From Aspidapion aeneum (Eukaryota; Arthropoda; Insecta; Coleoptera; Brentidae), in the NCBI GenBank assembly GCA_963576565.1, contig OY755042.1:109173314-109237313 (forward strand): a stretch of DNA of 64,000 nt. The letters run 5' to 3'. Below the pieces are notes generated by a model. That model worked only from the letters and a program-made list of their open reading frames with translations. It ran no database searches and was not told the DNA's origin. Below, piece after piece: positions 34,736 to 46,761 of this stretch. The position numbers were made by a program, and so were the translations under genes. How positions within the stretch are numbered: the first letter of the stretch is position 1; each line of letters starts with the position of its first letter.

Positions 34736-37314
34736 AACAAAAAAGTTTCACGGGAAAGACCTCAGAGGTAAAGGTAGCTACGGGTACGCGTTTCTGCCTC
34801 ATTAGGCTTCATTTAGCCCGAGCATAACCATAAAATGGAAGGAGATGAAATGATGATGTGGGTAACTGAAAAAGAAATATGAAATATGGTGTTTACCTAG
34901 GAGAGACCAACTGTCAATTTGCAGCTTCGGTCAGGGTTGCCTCGGTTTTGAGGCTAATTTTGACGTCGTGACGGAGACAGATATAATCTGCTCCCAGAAA
35001 ACAGCCTGAGCCCTGGATTTTTTTAAATTTGAAGGAAGTTCACGAGGTATAAAGTCTTAACAAAAAAGTTTTACGGGCAAGACCTCAGAGGTAAAGGTAG
35101 CTACGGGGGCGCGTTTCTGCCTCATTAGGTCATTCAGCCCGGGCATAACCATAAAATGGAAGGAGATGAAATGATGATGTGGGTAACTGAAAAAGAAATA
35201 TGAAATATGGTGTTTACTGAGGAGAGACCAACTGTCAATTTGCAGCTTCGGTCAGGGTTGCCTCGGTTTTGAGGCTAATTTTGACGTCGCGACGGAGACA
35301 GATATAATCTGCTCCCAGAAAACAGCCTGAGCCCTGAATTTTTTTAAATTTGAAGGAAGTTCACGAGGTATAAACTCTTAACAAAAAAGTTTCACGGGCA
35401 AGACCTCAGAGGTAAAGGTAGCTACGGGGACGCGTTTCTGCCTCATTAGGCTTCATTCAGTCCGAGCATAACCATAAAATGGAAGGAGATGAAATGATGA
35501 TGTGGGTAACTGAAAAAGAAATATGAAATATGGTGTTTACTGAGGAGAGACCAACTGTCAATTTGCAGCTTCGGTCAGGCTGCCTCGGTTTTGAGGCTAA
35601 TTTTGACGTCGCGACGGAGACAGATATAATCTGCTCCCAGAAAACAGCCTGAGCCCTGAATTTTTTTAAATTTGAAGGAAGTTCACGAGGTATAAACTCT
35701 TAACAAAAAAGTTTCACGGGCAAGACCTCAGAGGTAAAGGTTGCTACGGGGACGCGTTTCTGCCTCATTAGGCTTCATTCAGCACGAGCATAACCATAAA
35801 ATGGAAGGAGATGAAATGATGATGTGGGTAACTGAAAAAGAAATATGAAATATGGTGTTTACTGAGGAGAGACCAACTGTCAATTTGCAGCTTCGGTCAG
35901 GGTTGCCTCGGTTTTGAGGCTAATTTTGACGTCGCGACGGAGACAGATATAATCTGCTCCCAGAAAACAGCCTGAGCCCTGAATTTTTTTAAATTTGAAG
36001 GAAGTTCACGAGGTATAAACTCTTAACAAAAAAGTTTCACGGGCAAGACCTCAGAGGTAAAGGTAGCTACGGGGACGCGTTTCTGCCTTATTAGGCTTCA
36101 TTCAACCCGAGCATAACCATAAAATTGAAGGAGATGAAATGATGATGTGGGTAACTGAAAAAGAAATATGAAATATGGTGTTTACTGAGGAGAGACCAAC
36201 TGTCAATTTGCAGCTTCGGTCAGGGTTGCCTCGGTTTTGAGGCTAATTTTGACGTCGCGACGGAGACAGATATAATCTGCTCCCAGAAAACAGCCTGAGC
36301 CCTGGATTTTTTTAAATTTGAAGGAAGTTCACGAGGTATAAAGTCTTAACAAAAAAGTTTCACGGGCAAGACCTCAGAGGTAAAGGTAGCTACGGGGACG
36401 CGTTTCTGCCTTATTAGGCTTCATTCAGCCCGAGCATAACCATAAAATTGAAGGAGATGAAATGATGATGTGGGTAACTGAAAAAGAAATATGAAATATG
36501 GTGTTTACTGAGGAGAGACCAACTGTCAATTTGCAGCTTCGGTCAGGGTTGCCTCGGTTTTGAGGCTAATTTTGACGTCGCGACGGAGACAGATATAATC
36601 TGCTCCCAGAAAACAGCCTGAGCCCTGGATTTTTTTAAATTTGAAGGAAGTTCACGAGGTATAAAGTCTTAACAAAAAAGTTTCACGGGCAAGACCTCAG
36701 AGGTAAAGGTAGCTACGGGGACGCGTTTCTGCCTCATTAGGCTTCATTCAGCACGAGCATAACCATAAAATGGAAGGAGATGAAATGATGATGTGGGTAA
36801 CTGAAAAAGAAATATGAAATATGGTGTTTACTGAGGAGAGACCAACTGTCAATTTGCAGCTTCGGTCAGAGTTGCCTCGGTTTTGAGGCTAATTTTGACG
36901 TCGCGACGGAGACAGATATAATCTGCTCCCAGAAAACAGCCTGAGCCCTGGATTTTTTTAAATTTGAAGGAAGTTCACGAGGTATAAAGTCTTAACAAAA
37001 AAGTTTCACGGGCAAGACCTCAGAGGTAAAGGTTGCTACGGGGACGCGTTTCTGCCTCATTAGGCTTCATTCAGCACGAGCATAACCATAAAATGGAAGG
37101 AGATGAAATGATGATGTGGGTAACTGAAAAAGAAATATGAAATATGGTGTTTACTGAGGAGAGACCAACTGTCAATTTGCAGCTTCGGTCAGGGTTGCCT
37201 CGGTTTTGAGGCTAATTTTGACGTCGCGGCGGAGACAGATATAATCTGCTCCCAGAAAACAGCCTGAGCCCTTGATTTTTTTAAATTTGAAGGAAGTTCA
37301 CGAGGTATAAAGTC
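34736..37314 (+). repeat. 323-bp satellite, eight tandem copies
   Basis: The unit start aacaaaaaagttt falls at 34736, 35059, 35380, 35702, 36025, 36348, 36671 and 36994, so the spacing is 321-323. Copies differ at only a few sites (for example agtcttaac/actcttaac, gcccgag/gcacgag), which groups copies 2-4 and 5-8. A conserved stretch is gaaggagatgaaatgatgatg. No long open frame runs through the unit. Directly after the last copy comes an inverted piece of the unit junction (37316-37373). Confidence 0.96.
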
Positions 37315-37315
37315 T

Positions 37316-37373
37316 CTGAGGTCTTGCCCGTGAAACTTTTTTGTTAAGACTTTATACCTCGTGAACTTCCTTC
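37316..37373 (-). repeat. Inverted end piece of the 323-bp satellite
   Basis: ctgaggtcttgcccgtgaaac..ttgttaagactttatacctcgtgaacttccttca is the reverse complement of the unit-to-unit junction. It caps the array, giving a hairpin of about 50 bp with the end of copy 8. Confidence 0.9.
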
Positions 37374-37805
37374 AAAATTAAATATAAACTTTGAAAATAA
37401 AATTACAAAAGCAATTAAAGCTATTACCCTTAACATGCTCCTAAACGCATGAGTTGGTTTTATTATAATAGGCTCGGATATTGTCTAGCCGAAGAAGGAG
37501 GACTTTTTGAACATTTATTTTAATATTTTTGGTTAAGAGGGACTCCTTTTAAGATGTGTTATTTTTTTAAGAAAATTAATAAAACTGCATCAAAGAAGGA
37601 ATTTTATACATAATTTAATTCCGTTTCGTTAAATATGTATAAACAAACATTCAATTGAAAAAAAAAATATTTTTCATATGGCTAATTTAATTAACAACCT
37701 GGGAGCAGCAGTTTAACCTTCAGAATTTGACTTAGACCTAGTCAACATATTGAAAGTATGTGCGATGAAAGGATAAGTCTGGTCATAAATTATTAATCCT
37801 TAACG
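37374..37805. other. Intronic DNA, no gene
   Basis: AT-rich spacer between the satellite and a LINE tail. Confidence 0.4.
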
Positions 37806-38345
37806 TAATTTATCTATCTATCTATCTAATATTTTCCACTCTTCTCTGTTTGTCGCCGTGTTCATCCATCTATTTCCCGCATGTTTGTTCATATAGTCCG
37901 CCTATCTTATTTGGGCTCTTCCCCTACTTTTTTTATTTTTCCAAGGTCTCCAGTTTACAATACATTTGTTCCATCGATCGTCTTTCTGTCTGATATTATG
38001 ACCGGCAAATTTCCATATTTTTGTGCTACTCTCCTCTGACATCCCTTACTTTTGTTTTATTTCTTATCCATTCACTCCGCTATTAACTATCTGTTAACTT
38101 TACATGTAACATTTGTCTTTCCATTGATCTTTGGGCTTTTGTTACCTTATCCAAGTTTGATTTTTGTGTACAGGTCTGGGATCCATAGGTAAGTACAGGA
38201 AGGATACATTGGTTATACACTTTCGATTTGAGGTACTGACGATATTTTTTATTTGTCAATATGTAGCTTAATTACCGAATGCTGCCCAGGCCAATCTTAC
38301 TCGTCTCTTGATTTCAGCTGTTTGGTTTTCTTTTTTTTAGTTTAA
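37806..38345 (-). mobile_element. RTE-like LINE (family Y), 3' end, minus strand
   Basis: It begins with the reversed tail (ATCT)n. It is the reverse complement of the copies at 40940-41690 and 46840-47580: from high to low coordinates it codes around AEIKRRVRLAWAAFG, KVYNQCILPVLTYGSQTW, QRSMERQMLHVK and the GHNIRQKDDRWNKCI region. Stops are frequent. Confidence 0.78.
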
Positions 38346-39210
38346 ATACTCAATGTCAATGAATATAATAAACAAAGATACTAGAAAATGACGTAACTAC
38401 ATATCCATAAAATTTTACTATATATTAAAACGGTGATCAATAAAAAATTTCTTAACTCGCCTATGACATGTATAAGACACTACTCCTTGACCATTTTCCG
38501 ATTTGACTCATTCTATACCGCACATTATTTTTGCAATTAATAAATTCAAAATGGCCGATAGTAGTTAATAATTTTTCTCATATTATACATGGTAAAATTA
38601 TATTAGATATTGTTTCGGCATTTGTTTTTATAAAAAGATTTATATCTATGTATCATGTTGGATAATTTGTTTAAATATGTATGAGTATCTTTAGTTTTTA
38701 TGCAGTTTATTCGATGATTGTTGTAAAATTGAAATCCTTGAAATTCTTTAATTTAATATTTTTACTTAACATAACCCCCTCCCCATATTTTGCAGCTAAA
38801 ATGCTTTTGTTTTTTTTACAACTATTCATTATAGGTTTTTTTAAATAATCATCATAAGAATCTAAAATTGAATAACAAAAATGGTCTAGTATCTTCAATT
38901 GATGATAAAAATAACTTAAATTGGTTATATATAGTAAGGTGAAGTATTACTCACTCAAAATTAACTATCGGTAATTAACTTCCATTTTTTAATTCAATTA
39001 ATCAATAAAACAATTTTTTTTAATGCATGGAGAATATTTTTGTCATACCGTTAACTTGTATTGTCATTGTATACTAAAAAAAGTGATTTTTCTGATTACT
39101 TTCACGAATATTGCATGATAATAAAATATTATGACTATAAGCTGTATACATGTTATATTGCATTATTCCTAGAATTATAAAAAACAAGGTAAAAATCATT
39201 AAAATATGGA
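38346..39210. other. Intronic DNA, no recognisable gene
   Basis: AT-rich, with no repeats recognised. The small frames on the minus strand are low-complexity. Confidence 0.4.
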
Positions 39211-39583
39211 AAAAATGTGGTTTGTTGATGACATTCTTTATATTAGTTTTTTTTGTTTGAATCATTGAGGAAAATCTAGGTTGTAATTTGTAATTTAGCA
39301 AAAAACTAAAATATAAGTAGTTGATATTATGTTATGAAACTGAAACAAGCGCGGATCTGGGTTAAAATCAAGGGGGGGGGGTAATAGTCGACGAAAAAAT
39401 GTGGTTTGTTGATGACATTCTTTATATTAGTTTTTTTGTTTGAATCATTGAGGAAAATCTAGGTTGTAATTTGTAATTTAGCAAAAAACTAAAATATAAG
39501 TAGTTGATATTATGTTATGAAACTGAAACAAGCGCGGATCTGGGTTAAAATCAAGGGGGGGGGGGGGGGTAATAGTCGACGAA
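39211..39583 (+). repeat. 184-bp direct duplication
   Basis: aaaaatgtggtttgttgatgac... starts at 39211 and again at 39395 and is the same through ..aatagtcgacga apart from the length of a T run and a G run. The duplicated block spans the left border of the hAT-like element and its target site. Confidence 0.93.
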
Positions 39584-39721
39584 TTTTTTTTTTTGTAATA
39601 TAATTTTTTTTAGGGGGGTAGTTCTCCTGTTTTCCTTATTTTATTAGGAAAAAAGGCATATTTTTTTTTCTAGGGGGGGGGGGGGTAATTACCCCGTTAT
39701 CCCCCCCCAAATCCGCGCTTG
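39346..39721. mobile_element. hAT-like element with perfect 8-bp target duplication
   Basis: CAAGCGCGGATCTGGG pairs with CCCAAATCCGCGCTTG. AACTGAAA stands at 39338-39345 and at 39722-39729. It contains G runs and the internal 184-bp duplication, which carries an extra copy of the left border and target site. Confidence 0.85.
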
Positions 39722-39988
39722 AACTGAAAAGTGTAGTTAATTTCTATTAATGGTTGGCAAAAACAGAATACTTTATATTTTCCTTTAGAAATTATTGTAT
39801 TTCTTCTCAATTTATAAAAATTGATTGATAGCAAAACAAAAAACCTCTTTAGTCCCTAGCTTTATAGCGTAAACAATAATTTTTATGTAGCTACCAAAGG
39901 AGCAGGTTTCTAGGGGATCAAATTAAAGCTCTAGGGAAGTTAAATTGTACCTCTAGAGGCGCAAATTTAGTGTTTTGCCCAGTGCCTT

Positions 39989-40130
39989 TATTCTTGAAAT
40001 CTTCCCGAGTGGGTCCTCCTCGAAATTCGAGCGAGGACCAATAGAGATGCGGAAATCTAGTGACATCGCATGCGCAGTTTTACTTTCACCCGATTTTGAA
40101 GGAGTACTCCTCGGGGAGATTTCAAGAATA
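39989..40130 (+). mobile_element. 142-bp palindromic MITE (copy 1)
   Basis: tattcttgaaatcttcccgag at the left pairs with cggggagatttcaagaata at the right; the core has gaaattcgagcgagg and gcatgcgcag. A copy in opposite orientation lies at 62568-62709. Confidence 0.85.
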
Positions 40131-40529
40131 CCGACATAGGGTCCAAAATGTGCGTCGAATATTTAGAGTGGGCCTTGCAAATGAGTTAATTTAAAAACAC
40201 ACTCTGGGCAGATTTATTTTTATGCTGGGCAGTTTCGTAATGGAAGTCATAGTTAAAATTCTTCTGATGTTTACTAAGAGTAATAATAAACAAACACTTG
40301 TTTAATAGGTATGTGGCACTAAAAATATCTCTTTATTTGTTACATAATTAATTTAAGTCGATGTCCCAATATCGCTACAACCAATATGTGAAATTATTTT
40401 TATTGGTAATTTTGTTTTCTTGGATACAAAAACGGAAACAAGTATTGTCAACTACTCTGCCTTTAGTTTATTTATACCAAACCTATTATGATGAAGAAAA
40501 ATAAAAATTAATTTAGCATGTGTTTAGAT
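40131..40529. other. Intronic DNA, no gene
   Basis: AT-rich, no repeat recognised. Confidence 0.4.
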
Positions 40530-40939
40530 CAGCGGCGTAGCGTGGGGGGGGGCGCGGGGGGTTCGTCGCCCCCCCCGCCCCGAGGGTAGTGGCGCCCCAT
40601 AGGTGGGTGAGGCGGCCCATAGGTGGGAGAGGCGCCCTTGTGTCGTATCGGCCGCCCCCCCTCATACATGATGGCCTTTTTTTTTTAGTTGCAAGATTTT
40701 GTCAGAGGCGCCCTTGTGACTTATTGGCCTGACATATGATGACCTTTTTTTTTTTTTTTGGAGACGGCGCGGTTCAAATTTCTACGGCGCGGTTCTTTTT
40801 TTTTGGTCGCAAGATTTGTGAGAGGCGGCTTTTTGACCTTTTGGGTTTTTTCTTTTGCCGTAAGATTTTTCATCAGTTTTCAGAGGCGCCCTTTTTAGCT
40901 GTCGCCCCCCCCCGCCCTTGCGGGCACGCTACGCCGCTG
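40530..40939. mobile_element. hAT-like element with perfect 8-bp target duplication
   Basis: CAGCGGCGTAGCGTG and CACGCTACGCCGCTG are perfect inverted ends. GTTTAGAT stands on both sides (40522-40529 and 40940-40947). The interior is 410 bp of G, C and T runs with tandem-like gaggcgccc motifs. It shares the CAGCGGCGTAG end with the element at 4681-4850. Confidence 0.88.
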
Positions 40940-41690
40940 GTTTAGATATGCTGATGATATCGCCTTAATAAAAGACAAGAAAGAAGAACTGATAAAAATG
41001 CTGGAAGAACTGGATACAGCAGCTAAAAATACAGGCTTAAGTATGAACTACACTAAAACTAAAATCATAACAGACACAGAAAAAAAACAAGGAGAGAAAT
41101 ATATATACCAGGGACAAATTATTAAACTGAAAAAAGAAAACCAAACAGCTGAAATCAAGAGACGAGTAAGATTGACCTGGACAGCATTTGGTAAATTAAG
41201 CTACATATTAAGAAATAAAAAATATCCCCAGTAACTCAAAACGAAAGTGTATAACCAATGTATCCTTCCTGTACTTACCTATGGTTCCCAGACCTGGACA
41301 CTTACAAAATCAAACATGGATAAGGTAACATAAGCCCAAAGATCAATGGAAAGACAAATGTTACATGTAATGTTGACAGATAGAAAAAAGAATGAATGGA
41401 TAAGAAGTAAAACAAAAGTAAGCGATGTCAGAGGAGAAGTAGCAAAATTAAAATTAAAATTCGTCGGTCATAATATTAGACAGAAAGACGATCGATGAAA
41501 TAAATGTATTGTTGAGAAAATAAAAGAAGCAGGGAAAGACCCCAAATGAGATGGGCAGACGATTCAAAGAAACATTCGCCAACTAGATGGATGAACACGG
41601 CGACAGACAGAGAAGAGTGGAAGATAGTGTGGGAACCCTATGTCCAAAGATGGATTGAAGAAGCCTAAATAGATAGATAGATAAAATAAA
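40940..41690 (+). mobile_element. RTE-like LINE (family Y), polymerase fragment with GATA-repeat tail
   Basis: It reads RYADDIALIKDKKEELIKML (catalytic YADD), EELDTAAKNTGLSMNYTKTK, EIKRRVRLTWTAFGKL, a stop, then KVYNQCILPVLTYGSQTWTL, a stop, QRSMERQMLHVMLTDRKKNE and IRSKTKVSDVRGEVAKLKLK. It ends agatagatagata. 5'-truncated exactly at the hAT-like insertion. Confidence 0.85.
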
Positions 41691-42958
41691 AGTGACCTTC
41701 AGGTCTTAGTGTGTGGAATATACCTTAAATTTAATTTTGAGATCTTATAGACTTCTACTAACTTATTAAATTAATTTTTTTTACAAAAATCTGGCATTTT
41801 TTTAGTAGCTATAGTGTGCAGGTTATGGTTGGTTTACTTTAAACAGAACCTTGTAAATTAAATTATCGTGTCTCTCTGAAAACCTGTTAATGATTAAGCA
41901 ATGTTTAAAGCACTAAAGCTTTACTTATAAATGAATAAATATCTTTAAAAATTATTAACATTAATAATATGAGGTATTAGTTGATTGTTAAACAAATCTA
42001 AAGGCAAGAAATTTGGCATATTTTACTGGAAATATGTTTGGATATGGCATATACGTAATATTCCAATACTACATGTTACCTATTTACACAATGGTTGGCG
42101 TTTGATGCAAACATTCAGAAATAAAGATACGAAAAATGCACAGATACCAATTTTACATAGATAGAGTTTTTGGCAACTGTACGCCGATGATTTGACGTAA
42201 CGAATACAAGAATAAAATAATATTCATACGTAAAAGTATAACCAATCAGGACATTTTATCTTAAGGACCGCAAAGAGGATAGACTTATACCCATTGATAT
42301 TGCTATTTCAAATATGTTTCCATTCTGCATCGTAAGGTACCGTAGGTATTGTAATAATACGTACTATATGGAACTAATATGCATATGTCTTTGAAAGCAA
42401 CCAATCAGGTATTTTTTGCTTAAAAACCACAAGGCCCTCATGTTCGCATCATGAATGGGCAGTTACCGTGGGTAACATATACTATGTATATGGGATATGG
42501 GTGTTAAATAATGTTTTTAAAAAATCATTAAAAAAATTCAAACATCAAAAATTTGAACCTAGTTGGACTCCTGAGTTTAATATAGAGTATCCCTGTTCCT
42601 AAATGCCATGTACGAACGAATAGGGTAAATCTCTGGCTGTACCTCTATATATTAAACAAAAAGTGTCACTTTTTTTCCGAAATTACATTAAAAACCAAAA
42701 AATAAATTAATATCGTCGCGCCATCTTAATGGCTTATAACATACAACATATTTAACGACCATAACGTAATTATTTATTCTCGATTATTATGAATGCAATT
42801 TTATAGGAGAGTTAAATATTTAATTTTCAAGGTTTTCACTTCGGTCGCTCGGAAAATAACGTAGAAAACAACAAACTTATGTATGAAACACATAAGTATA
42901 AGTTTATAAATGTTATAAATAAATAAAACATGACGTAAATTTAAAAAATCCAGTATTC
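41691..42958. other. Intronic DNA, no recognisable gene
   Basis: AT-rich; no open frame or clear repeat in 1.27 kb. Confidence 0.4.
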
Positions 42959-43290
42959 TTCAATGGGTCTTGCAAAGCGGCGATATTATAGATATTTAGG
43001 GATATTTTTTAAGCTTTTTTTGTGTGATATAGGAAATTATAAAATTTTAGTAAAACAGGATCTACTGAATCGATAAAATCGGTTAAAGCGTTTGAGAGTT
43101 ATTGTGGAAAATATAAACTTCAATGGGTCTCGCAAAGCGGCGCAATCAAAGATATTTAGGGATATTTGTTAAGTTTTTTTTGTGTGATATAGGAAATTAT
43201 AAAATTTTTGTAAAACAGGATCTACTGAATCGATTAAAAAAAGAATCGATAAAATCGGTTAAAGCGTTTGAGAGTTATTGTGGAAAATAC
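42959..43290 (+). repeat. ~160-bp tandem duplication just before exon 3
   Basis: caatgggtct(t/c)gcaaagcggcg starts at 42961 and again at 43121; the copies match to ..gagttattgtggaaaata apart from an 11-base insertion in the second. Confidence 0.92.
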
Positions 43291-43443
43291 ACAGGCGTTC
43301 CACAATAATCGTCAAATGTAGACAGAGAGACGAGGCAGTCATTGGTTACTCTCTGGTAAATCCTAGTCAGGGCCGTAATAAAATGATTTAGTAGATCTAA
43401 AACAATTTGAACTAATTTATCATTCTTATTTTTTGTTTTTTAG

Positions 43444-43614
43444 TTTGCTGGTCTCTTGTTGTTTGTCTTCATCATGGAACTGTCGGTGGGAATCTCAGCA
43501 GCAGCCTTCAAAGCCGAATACAAGGTGGAATTCAAGGAATCCCTATCTCAATCAATCAAGACTGCGAGAGGAACAGGCAGAGAAAGGAACTACTGGGACG
43601 TTCTTCAAAGACAA
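43444..43614 (+). CDS. Tetraspanin exon 3: TM3 and start of the large extracellular loop
   Basis: Fifty-seven codons lie between a TTTTTAG acceptor and a GTAAGC donor, both phase 0. Residues 1-22 (FAGLLLFVFIMELSVGISAA) are TM3 with the common glutamate. The remainder is the polar, helical stem of the large loop, ending NYWDVLQRQ just before the CCG motif of exon 4. It sits between a 160-bp tandem duplication upstream and a 280-bp tandem array downstream. An in-frame reading past the donor up to 43737 is intron. Confidence 0.96.
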
Positions 43615-43829
43615 GTAAGCATCAAACAAAAATTACTTAAAGAGATAAGAGCATCACAATATTTTTGGATATCCAAGGTAGCCAAGCAGCAGCAACAAAT
43701 AAACTCAAAAGGTGAAAAAACAAGAATTCTGAGAGGTTAGAAGCTTGACTTGTCTTAGTGTATAATGATTTTTAACACAACCTTTTGGGTGATGGTTGAG
43801 ATTTAGGTACTTATACTGAAGTGCATCAA

Positions 43830-45080
43830 CTTTTGGGTCGTATCGCATTCAAATCTAATAAAAAATATTTTTAATCGTTCAATATTCTATCAAATCAACA
43901 TACTCTATAGAATACAACTAATGGTTTTTAAGGATCAGAAACTAAGCTATATGACATATAAACTATTATGGTGGGTGTGTCAATCTTCAAAACCTATGGA
44001 AATACATAAATCAATCAACTTAAGTTCTTCTGCCAATCAGTCATGGGTTAATCACAAACTATGTCCTTCAATTATTTCAATTTTGATAGGAAACATTTTG
44101 GGTGCACCAATATTTAGGGTCGTATCGCAGTCAATTCTAATAAAAAATATTTTTATCGTTCAATAACCTATCAAATCAACATACTCTATAGAATACAGCT
44201 AATACTTTTCAAGGATCGGAAATGTAGCTATATGACATGTAAACTATTATGTTGTGTGTGTCAATCTTCAAAACCTATGGAAATACATAAATCAATCAAC
44301 TCAAGTTCTTCTGCCAATCAGTCACAGGTTAATTACAAACTATGACCTTTAATTATTTCAATTTTCATAGGAAACATTTTGGCTGGACCAATATTTAGGG
44401 TCGTATCGCAGTCAATTCTAACAAAAAAATATTTTTTATCGTTCAATAACCTATCAAATCAATATACTCTATAGAATACAGCTAATAGTTTTCAAGGATC
44501 GGAAATGTAGCTATATGACATGTAAACTATTATGTTGTGTGTGTTCAAAATCTATGGAAATACATAAATCAATCAACTTAAGTTCTTCTGCCAATCAGTC
44601 ATGGGTTCATCACAAACTATGTCCTTCAATTATTTCAATTTTCGTAGGAAACATTTTGGGTGCACCAATATTTAGGGTCGTATCTCAGTCAATTCTAATA
44701 AAAAATATTTTTTATCGTTCAATAACCTATCAAATCAACATACTCTATAGAATAGAGCTAATAGTTTTTAAGGATCCGAAATGTAGCTATATGACATGTA
44801 AACTATTATGTTGTGTGTGTCATTCTTCAAAACCTATGGAAATACATAAATCAATCAACTTAAGTTCTTCTGCCAATCAGTCATGGGTTAATCACAAACT
44901 ATGTCCTTTAATTATTTCAATTTTCATAGGAAACCTTTAAATCGTATCGCAGTCAATTCTAATAAAAAATATTTTTTATCGTTCAATAACCTATCAAATC
45001 AACATACTCTATAGCATACAGCTAATAGTTTTTAAGGATCGGAAATATAGCTATATAGCGTGTAAACTATTATGTTGTGT
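43830..45080 (+). repeat. ~280-bp tandem repeat in intron 3 (about 4.5 copies)
   Basis: gggtcgtatcgca recurs at 43834, 44117, 44398 and 44675, and again without its first bases at 44941, so the period is 277-283 and shorter in the last copy. Each unit includes catactctatagaatacagc and cttctgccaatcagtcatggg. The open frames here (to 141 codons) follow the repeat period and are not genes. Confidence 0.95.
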
Positions 45081-45691
45081 GCCTAACACTATAGAAAAAC
45101 CTTTTATTAACAAATTTCAATGGGTCTTCCGCTTTCTCTATTTTCACATTCAAACGGTGGAATTATGTCACACATTGTTGCTTGTACGCCCAATCAAACG
45201 AAACAAGAATGTTGATGTTCGTTTGAAGAAATAAAAAAAAGGTGTGCGATGTGCGATGACTAAACTAAACACAACAAGAATATTAAATAGTGCTAATAGC
45301 ATTTGGCTAAGTATATTCAAATAGGTTTAAAAGCGATTTTGGTAACAAAAAAATTACTGGTCGAAAATATGTATATCCACATAAAATATAATATATTCAA
45401 ATATATACAGGGTGTCCCAAATTCGATGTTTTTCGGTGGTTTCATATATTTCTAAGCGAGATAGAAACAACTGATCCCCACTGGCAGGCCTCGTTTTTCA
45501 ATCCCAAACAACTCAAAAGAATCCATAACCATTATTCTACACAAGAAAGGCGATAGAGCAGGCCTAAAAAACTATCGACCTAAAACACTCCTCAATATAA
45601 TTTATAAGCTTTTCACGAAAATATTAACAGATATACTAACAACAAAATTTGACGGATATCAATCAAACGAACAAGCATGCTTCAGAAAAAG

Positions 45692-46262
45692 TTTACAAGA
45701 CGCTAGCCCTACTAAGTCCACTTTCAATCCCTGACTTCGCATGCGCAGATCTACCAATATTATTTATCTCATGTATTAGAATAGATGAATACAGGGTGAT
45801 TTTCACTTGAATGATTCTAACCACCAACATTTTTTTCAAAAAAAAAACTTTCCTGACTTCCTGCCCGGGATCCTAGAGGATGTGAATCCGAACCGAACCA
45901 AACCGAACCTAACTAAACTGAACCAAACCTAACCTAACCAAACTAAACTACAACACGTACTGCTAATTAGGTTTAGTTGGGTAGGGTTAGGTTTGGATAG
46001 GTTCGGTTCGGTACGGTCCGGTTCGGATTCACATCCTCTAGGATCCCGGGTAGGAAGTCAGGAAACTTTTTTTTTTTTTTGAAAAAAAATATTGGTTTAG
46101 TTTGCTTTGGTTCGGTTCGGTTAGATCTGATTAGGTTTCGTTAGGTTAGGTTTTTGAAACTTTATATTTTCATGTGGTTAGAATCATTCAAGTGAAAATC
46201 ACCCTGTACGCATGCGAAGTCAGGGATTGGAAGTGGACTTGGTAGGGCTAGCGTCTTGTAAA
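45692..46262. mobile_element. Two-layer foldback inside the LINE
   Basis: The outer arms tttacaagacgctagcccta..cgcatgcg (45692-45743) and cgcatgcgaagtcaggg..tagcgtcttgtaaa (46208-46262) mirror each other. Between them 45790-46207 is itself a foldback from tacagggtgattttcacttg to caagtgaaaatcaccctgta, with inner arms of degenerate aaccgaacc/cctaacctaacc repeats. Removing it rejoins the LINE frame region (TTCAGAAAA..GGTTTCAG). Confidence 0.8.
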
Positions 46263-46577
46263 AGGTTTCAGTATCCTAGAGAACAAGCCAACGAATACAA
46301 TATTCCACTATATATTGCGTTTATAGACTTTGAAAAAACTTTCGATAGCATTGAGCACTGGGCAGTAAAAGTATCTTTAATTAATAGCCGAATAGATCAC
46401 AGATACACAGATTTAATAGCCAATATATATAGCGAAGCAACAACATCAGTGAAAATCCGCGAAGGAACCAAGCCATTCCGCATAAGAAGAGTTGTCAGCG
46501 GTGATACAATATCCCCTAAACTATCTAACCAGGCCCAAGAAGATTCTTTGTTTGAAACTCGTAGACAATGATTGTGT

Positions 46578-46761
46578 AGAAATAAAATTTCGGACTTCCA
46601 TTGTCTTTAATTATTTTAAAACACGACGTTTCGGTTAGTAAGTATTTCTAACCGTTATCAAGTGTAACAGTTTACACTTGATAACGGTTAGAGATACTTA
46701 CTAACCGAAACGTCGTGTTTTAAAATAATTAAAGACAATGGAAGTCCGAAATTTTATTTCT
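46578..46761. repeat. 184-bp near-perfect palindrome inside the LINE, 12-bp flanking duplication
   Basis: Arms 46578-46667 and 46672-46761 are reverse complements over 90 bases with about one mismatch, separated by CAGT. The arms carry ttgataacggttag..ctaaccgaaacgtcgtg. GCCCAAGAAGAT lies at 46533-46544 and at 46762-46773, so the palindrome plus a 33-base leader (46545-46577) was inserted into the LINE with a 12-bp duplication. Confidence 0.92.

Noticed and set aside
34736..37314. CRISPR-like or coding interpretation of the 323-bp array
   Set aside because: The units are contiguous with no unique spacers and no long frame runs through them; it is a satellite.
43921..44940. Open frames of 81 and 141 codons in intron 3
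   Set aside because: They follow the 280-bp tandem repeat exactly, repeat the same peptide, and stop where the repeat has a one-base difference.
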